From Akkermansiaceae bacterium (GTDB lineage: Bacteria > Verrucomicrobiota > Verrucomicrobiia > Verrucomicrobiales > Akkermansiaceae): 64,000 nucleotides of DNA. Made by a program: the position numbers and the translations under genes. Location: positions 1-64,000 of the forward strand of contig JALOTY010000004.1 in the NCBI GenBank assembly GCA_025457665.1, read 5' to 3'. A model generated the notes under the pieces. It did not search any database. It worked only from the letters and a program-made list of their open reading frames with translations, and was not told where the DNA came from. Positions 60,687-64,000 of this stretch are shown here, piece after piece. Numbering within the stretch: position 1 is the stretch's first letter; each line of letters opens with the position of its first letter.

Positions 60687-62614
60687 GCCATGCGGGCGTT
60701 CGCATCCGCCTCGATGGCCGCCCACAAACGGTCCAGGCCTTCCGCCACTCGGGCTTTCGCCGCCTCCACATCCGCATCCGGCGCGGCTTTGCCAAAGAGG
60801 TAGAACTTGATCTTCGGCTCGGTGCCACTCGGACGCACCGCAAAGGATCGACCGTCGGCAAGATCCACGAAAAGCATGCCCTCCTTCGGCAGTTCATCGC
60901 CTTCCTCATCGAAAATCATGTCCACGGCGAAATCCCGCACCCGCTCGACCGCCGCACCATCCACCTCCACCGGTGGCCGCTCGGAGTAGGACTTTGCCAG
61001 CGCCTGGATCTTCGATGCCCCATCGGCCCCTTCCATCACCATCGCCTTGCCACGCTCCTCATGCACGCCGAACTCGGCATAAATGCGGTCTAACAGATCC
61101 GGCAGGGTCGTTCCGGCGGATTTCGCGTAGGCGGCCACTTCGGCAAACATCACGGTGGCTCCATTGGCATCCTTGTCGCGAACGAAATCACAGCCCAGAT
61201 AGCCGTAGCTTTCCTCACCGCCGAAGAGGAAGAAACGCGAATACTCCAGCCGCAGCTTGCGGGTCGTATCCTCATCCAGGTCCCGATAGTCGGCCCCTTT
61301 CTTGTCGGCCGGAATCGCTTCCTCGTATTTCCGCAGCTTCGCGGCGATGTATTTGAATCCGGTCAGCGTGTTCACCACACCCAGCCCGAACTTCGCAGCG
61401 ATCGCGCTTTGCAGTTCCGTGGTCACGAAGGTCTTCACGAACAAGGCCCGGGCGCGGGTCGTGTCATTGAGCCAGCCAATGTCGAAGGCAGCCTTTGCCC
61501 GATACCATGCCATCAGCGAGCCGATCTGATTGCCCGTCAACAAACGCATCTTGCCCGCGCCATCCCGCGCCACCACGCCCATCCGGTCGGAGTCCGGGTC
61601 GGTGCCGATGACAATCTCCGCCCCGGTCTGCTCCGCCAGGGCGACGCCCATTTCCAAAGCTTCGGCGTTCTCCGGATTCGGGGATTTCACCGTGGGGAAA
61701 CGTCCGTCGCGCACATCCTGTTCGGGCACCGTGATCACTTCAAAGCCCAGTTCCCTCAGCATGGGCACGGAAATCTGTCCCCCTGTCCCGTGAAGATTGG
61801 TGAAAACCACCTTGGCCGGAGATTTTTCTAACAGACCGGGCTGCATCAGCAGGGATCGGAGTCGATCCATGTAACGCCGGTCCGCCTCGGCCCCGAGCAC
61901 CGTCACCCCACCCCGTTCGCTTTCCGGCAGCGGTTCGAAGGTCTCGCTTTCGATCGCATTGACCTCGGCAATGATGCCCCCGGCATGGGGTTCGACGATT
62001 TGAGCACCGTCGTTGAAATAGGCCTTGAAGCCATTGTCATGCGGGGGGTTGTGCGAGGCGGTGAGCACCACTCCGGCATCCGCCCGCAGTTCCCGCACCG
62101 TGAAGGAAAGCTGCGGCGTGGAGCGTGCATCTTCAAACAGCCAGGCATCGCAGCCGAGTTCGGCCGCCGTCCGCGCACAGAACTCGGCGAAGTCGCGCGA
62201 GAAATGGCGGGTGTCGTGCGCGAAGACCAACTTCGGCCTGCGCTCCGAACCCACATGCCGCTTGGCATAGGCGATCAAGCCCCGGACCGCGCGGGAGACA
62301 TTGAAGAAATTCATCGATGCCGTGCCCACACAGGGATGCTCGGGCCGACCATTCGGACCGCCCTTGCCCTGCTCCACGCTCGTCACCACCCGACCTATCG
62401 TCCGCCCCCGCAGACCGCCGGTGCCAAAAGCCAGCGTCTTGTAAAACCGGTCATTCAGCTCCTGCCAATGCCCCCCCATGGCGAGTTCCTCCACCGCCGC
62501 CCGGGCCACCGGCGATGCCGATCCGGCCAAGAGGAGATCCATATTCCGTCGGGAACTTTCCAGTAATGACCCGGCAGCCACGGCCTGGTCGAGTATCGCT
62601 GCGAGATCGCTCAT
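60683..62614 (-). CDS. Phosphoglucomutase/phosphomannomutase (alpha-D-phosphohexomutase)
   Basis: The 643-residue enzyme of the large PgcA-type group has the phosphoserine loop 'VLTASHNPPHDNGFKAYFND' (Ser187), the metal loop 'IGTDPDSDRMGVVARDG', the sugar loop 'GGEESYGYLGCDFV', and the C-terminal phosphate-binding 'RPSGTEPKIKFYLFG'. It interconverts hexose 1- and 6-phosphates and fits beside pgi and the glucanotransferase in glucan metabolism. 'FGTGGLRG' at the start is family-typical. Its predicted promoter is nearly at the ATG. It is followed by lnt with a 4-bp overlap. Confidence 0.95.
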   Translation of the reverse strand: MSDLAAILDQAVAAGSLLESSRRNMDLLLAGSASPVARAAVEELAMGGHWQELNDRFYKTLAFGTGGLRGRTIGRVVTSVEQGKGGPNGRPEHPCVGTASMNFFNVSRAVRGLIAYAKRHVGSERRPKLVFAHDTRHFSRDFAEFCARTAAELGCDAWLFEDARSTPQLSFTVRELRADAGVVLTASHNPPHDNGFKAYFNDGAQIVEPHAGGIIAEVNAIESETFEPLPESERGGVTVLGAEADRRYMDRLRSLLMQPGLLEKSPAKVVFTNLHGTGGQISVPMLRELGFEVITVPEQDVRDGRFPTVKSPNPENAEALEMGVALAEQTGAEIVIGTDPDSDRMGVVARDGAGKMRLLTGNQIGSLMAWYRAKAAFDIGWLNDTTRARALFVKTFVTTELQSAIAAKFGLGVVNTLTGFKYIAAKLRKYEEAIPADKKGADYRDLDEDTTRKLRLEYSRFFLFGGEESYGYLGCDFVRDKDANGATVMFAEVAAYAKSAGTTLPDLLDRIYAEFGVHEERGKAMVMEGADGASKIQALAKSYSERPPVEVDGAAVERVRDFAVDMIFDEEGDELPKEGMLFVDLADGRSFAVRPSGTEPKIKFYLFGKAAPDADVEAAKARVAEGLDRLWAAIEADANARMA

Positions 62615-62623
62615 GTCGCCGCC

Positions 62624-62651
62624 ATGCTAACCACCCCGAACCTGATGGCAA
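62624..62651 (-). promoter_or_regulatory. Predicted promoter of the phosphohexomutase-lnt unit
   Basis: On the minus strand, TTGCCA (62651-62646) and TAGCAT (62629-62624) are 16 bases apart. Transcription would start within a few bases of the ATG at 62614, giving an almost leaderless mRNA. Confidence 0.45.
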
Positions 62652-62720
62652 TGCCGCGGGTGCGACATTCCCCTTTTGCAGACTTGCCTCCACGGGCCGG
62701 CCAGTGACCTGCTGTCCGCC

Positions 62721-63293
62721 GTGCTGATCGCCCTCCACAAGCCCTACGATGTCCTCAGCCAGTTCACCCCGGATGTCCCCAGCCAAAGAACACTCGCGGA
62801 ATTCGGACTGCCCAAGGACGTCTGGCCCATCGGCCGCCTCGACCGCGATTCCGAAGGCCTGCTCCTGCTCAGCGACGAGAAGTCGCTGGTTGATCGCCTC
62901 CTCCACCCACGCTCGAAGCAGCCGAAAACCTACCTCGCCCAGGTCGAGGGCATTCCGGAGAAGGCCGCACTGGACCGCTTGCGCCGTGGTGGGCTGGACA
63001 TCCGTGGCCACCTTTGCGCGCCCGCGATCGTCGATTCTCCCGACCCCCAACCGATCCTGCCCCCGCGAAATCCGCCCATCCGGGTGCGCAAGGAAATTCC
63101 CGACCATTGGATTTCCCTGACGATCACCGAGGGAAAAAACCGTCAGGTCCGCCGCATGACCGCAGCCGTCGGCCATCCCACCCTGAGACTCATCCGGGTT
63201 CGGATCGGGAGATTTCCCCTCGATCCCCTCGCCCCCGGAGAGTGGAAAGTCCTTGGCCCGGAGGAGCGCGCCCAGGTGCTCGGCGGCACGTGA
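62721..63293 (+). CDS. rluE: RsuA/RluE-family rRNA pseudouridine synthase
   Basis: The 190-residue enzyme starts 'LIALHKPYDVLSQF' and has the catalytic motif 'WPIGRLDRDSEGLLLLSDE' with the active aspartate in 'GRLDRDSEG'. 'KTYLAQVEG' and 'ITEGKNRQVRRMTAAVGHPT' complete the family core. It lacks the N-terminal S4 domain of RsuA and RluB, as RluE does. It would isomerise a uridine in rRNA. GTG 62721 is taken because homology begins there; a TTG at 62676 would add 15 residues without support. Confidence 0.9.
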   Translation: MLIALHKPYDVLSQFTPDVPSQRTLAEFGLPKDVWPIGRLDRDSEGLLLLSDEKSLVDRLLHPRSKQPKTYLAQVEGIPEKAALDRLRRGGLDIRGHLCAPAIVDSPDPQPILPPRNPPIRVRKEIPDHWISLTITEGKNRQVRRMTAAVGHPTLRLIRVRIGRFPLDPLAPGEWKVLGPEERAQVLGGT

Positions 63294-63359
63294 ACTCCTT
63301 CGATCTAGGTGAAATCGAAAAAAGCCCCGATTTCTCAAGAAATTCCGAAAACTCCCTGC

Positions 63360-63387
63360 TTGACAATGGCATCCCGATCCCTAGCCT
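63360..63387 (+). promoter_or_regulatory. Predicted promoter of rpsU
   Basis: TTGACA (63360-63365) is a full -35 consensus, with TAGCCT (63382-63387) 16 bases downstream as a weak -10. The leader would be about 25-30 bases, long enough to hold the SD seen before rpsU. Confidence 0.4.
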
Positions 63388-63410
63388 CCCGCCCCCGACC
63401 ACCAAGGACC

Positions 63411-63416
63411 AAGGAA
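63411..63416 (+). promoter_or_regulatory. Shine-Dalgarno sequence of rpsU
   Basis: AAGGAA at 63411-63416 lies 4 bases before the rpsU ATG, within a repeated CCAAGGA-CCAAGGA stretch (63402-63415). It stands out because most genes here start without any such sequence. Confidence 0.6.
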
Positions 63417-63420
63417 CAGC

Positions 63421-63672
63421 ATGACCGAACAACAATTGCGCGGAGTTTTGATGAAGAAAGGCGAGCCCGTGGACCGTGCGCTCAAACGCCTGAAGACCAA
63501 GCTCGACACCGAAGGGATCCTTGAGGAAATGCGTCGCCGTCGTGCTTTCGAGTCCCCCACCCAGCGCAAGATCCGCAAGCAACGCACCGCCCCCAAGCGC
63601 AACAAGGTCCGCTGGCGCTATGTGAGCCCTGCCCAAGAAGCCAAGGCGGAGGAAGCTTCCACCCAGGCTTGA
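63421..63672 (+). CDS. rpsU: 30S ribosomal protein bS21
   Basis: The 83-residue protein has the bS21 core: 'GVLMKKGEPVDRALKRLKTK', then 'MRRRRAFESPTQRKIRKQRT' and a basic tail. bS21 binds near the anti-Shine-Dalgarno end of 16S rRNA. It is a little longer than E. coli bS21 (71) at its C-terminus. It has one of the few convincing SD sequences in the window and its own promoter and terminator. In Bacteroidetes bS21 occludes the anti-SD and controls its own SD-containing mRNA; whether that holds here is unknown. Confidence 0.96.
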   Translation: MTEQQLRGVLMKKGEPVDRALKRLKTKLDTEGILEEMRRRRAFESPTQRKIRKQRTAPKRNKVRWRYVSPAQEAKAEEASTQA

Positions 63673-63700
63673 AGCCACTTCAGCCCATCTGATTTCAACA

Positions 63701-63726
63701 ACGGCCACCTGTGGGTGGCCGTTTTT
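63701..63726 (+). terminator. Rho-independent terminator after rpsU
   Basis: ACGGCCACC (63701-63709) pairs with GGTGGCCGT (63714-63722) around TGTG, followed by a T-run. It ends rpsU before the oppositely oriented DUF3820 gene. Confidence 0.9.
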
Positions 63727-63730
63727 CGTT

Positions 63731-63991
63731 TCACGCACCTTCCTGCGGAAACTCCCAGTTCTTCGTCCTCTTCGGACGGAAGCGAGTCCTGCCACCCGCC
63801 TTCTGGCGCAGAGGATCGAAGGCCGCGTCCAGCCCGTTGGACTTCAGTTGCCAAACCCACTCCAACAGCTCACCCAGTCGCCCTTTCGGAAATCCCCTTT
63901 CCTTGAACCAGGTGAGATACTCCACGGGCAAATCATAGATCGGGTAACCCTTGGGCGGATGCTCCTTGGCTCCGTATTTGCCAAAGGGCAT
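63731..63991 (-). CDS. DUF3820 family protein
   Basis: The 86-residue product has the DUF3820 (QSregVF_b) pattern: 'MPFGKYGAKEHPPKGYPIYD' then 'LPVEYLTWFKERGFPKGRLG' and 'ELLEWVWQLKSNGLD'. The family is small, soluble and of unknown function. Its C-terminus is a basic tail ('RTRFRPKRTKNW'). ATG 63991 gives the usual start, but the frame stays open to the window edge, so a start further upstream cannot be excluded. It is convergent with rpsU, sharing the terminator region. Confidence 0.85.
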   Translation of the reverse strand: MPFGKYGAKEHPPKGYPIYDLPVEYLTWFKERGFPKGRLGELLEWVWQLKSNGLDAAFDPLRQKAGGRTRFRPKRTKNWEFPQEGA

Positions 63992-64000
63992 GCGTGTCCT

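Overview
The window is GC-rich bacterial chromosome with dense, mostly SD-less gene starts. It looks like a heterotrophic member of the Verrucomicrobia (Luteolibacter/Haloferula-like). The pointers are a PEP-CTERM secreted protein, an ELWxxDGT-type secreted beta-propeller protein with a Ca-binding 'DTDGDGLSN' tail, an elongation factor P with a PPRM loop, a DUF5069 protein, and the general gene content. Genus-level placement is an inference. No rRNA, CRISPR array, prophage or plasmid backbone is visible.

Layout. 1-5.5 kb (minus strand): an envelope-stress-like cluster of YqiJ-like OB-fold membrane protein, flotillin-like SPFH protein and the N-terminal part of a giant DUF3686 'DNA repair ATPase'. 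It is interrupted by a GxxExxY (PD-(D/E)XK) gene framed by near-perfect 29-bp inverted repeats. 5.6-15.7 kb (plus): efp with a terminator, then a palindromic CRP-type box and the nuoGHIJKLMN half of complex I. nuoJ carries an internal deletion with a frameshift in this sequence. 15.8-20.9 kb (plus): DUF5069 protein, a PEP-CTERM protein with a possible Cys-Gln thioester domain, class I fumarase, a KH-domain protein, NagZ-like GH3 and the CrcB fluoride channel. 20.9-27.9 kb (minus): a DPE2-like 4-alpha-glucanotransferase and a haem operon (ccsA/hemX, hemA, hemC, cobA-hemD). 28-33.3 kb: pgi, lutABC, an ECF-type sigma factor, and tRNA-Gln. 33.5-43.1 kb: two lipoprotein-like genes, a SWIM-SNF2 helicase, a lone parA, and the glycolytic genes gpmI, tpiA and pgk with tRNA-Lys. 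43.4-50.6 kb: the ELWxxDGT protein, a CreC-like kinase without a visible CreB, and HrpB. 50.8-58.3 kb (plus): tatA, an EEP-domain lipoprotein, a beta-CASP metallo-beta-lactamase protein, an AsmA-like protein, a PpiD-like protein and a TPR protein. 58.4-64 kb: lnt and a phosphohexomutase, an RsuA-family pseudouridine synthase, rpsU, and a DUF3820 gene.

Together the genes describe central carbon metabolism (glycolysis, fumarase, lactate use, alpha-glucan turnover) feeding an NADH dehydrogenase, plus tetrapyrrole synthesis and a Gram-negative envelope (Lnt, Tat, AsmA, PpiD, NagZ). Many adjacent genes overlap by 4 bp (ATGA), as in tight operons. Translation starts mostly lack Shine-Dalgarno sequences and several predicted promoters sit almost on the start codon. 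rpsU is one of the few genes with a clear SD. A 7-mer, CTGTTAG, is strongly over-used, mainly as in-frame CTG-TTA-G.
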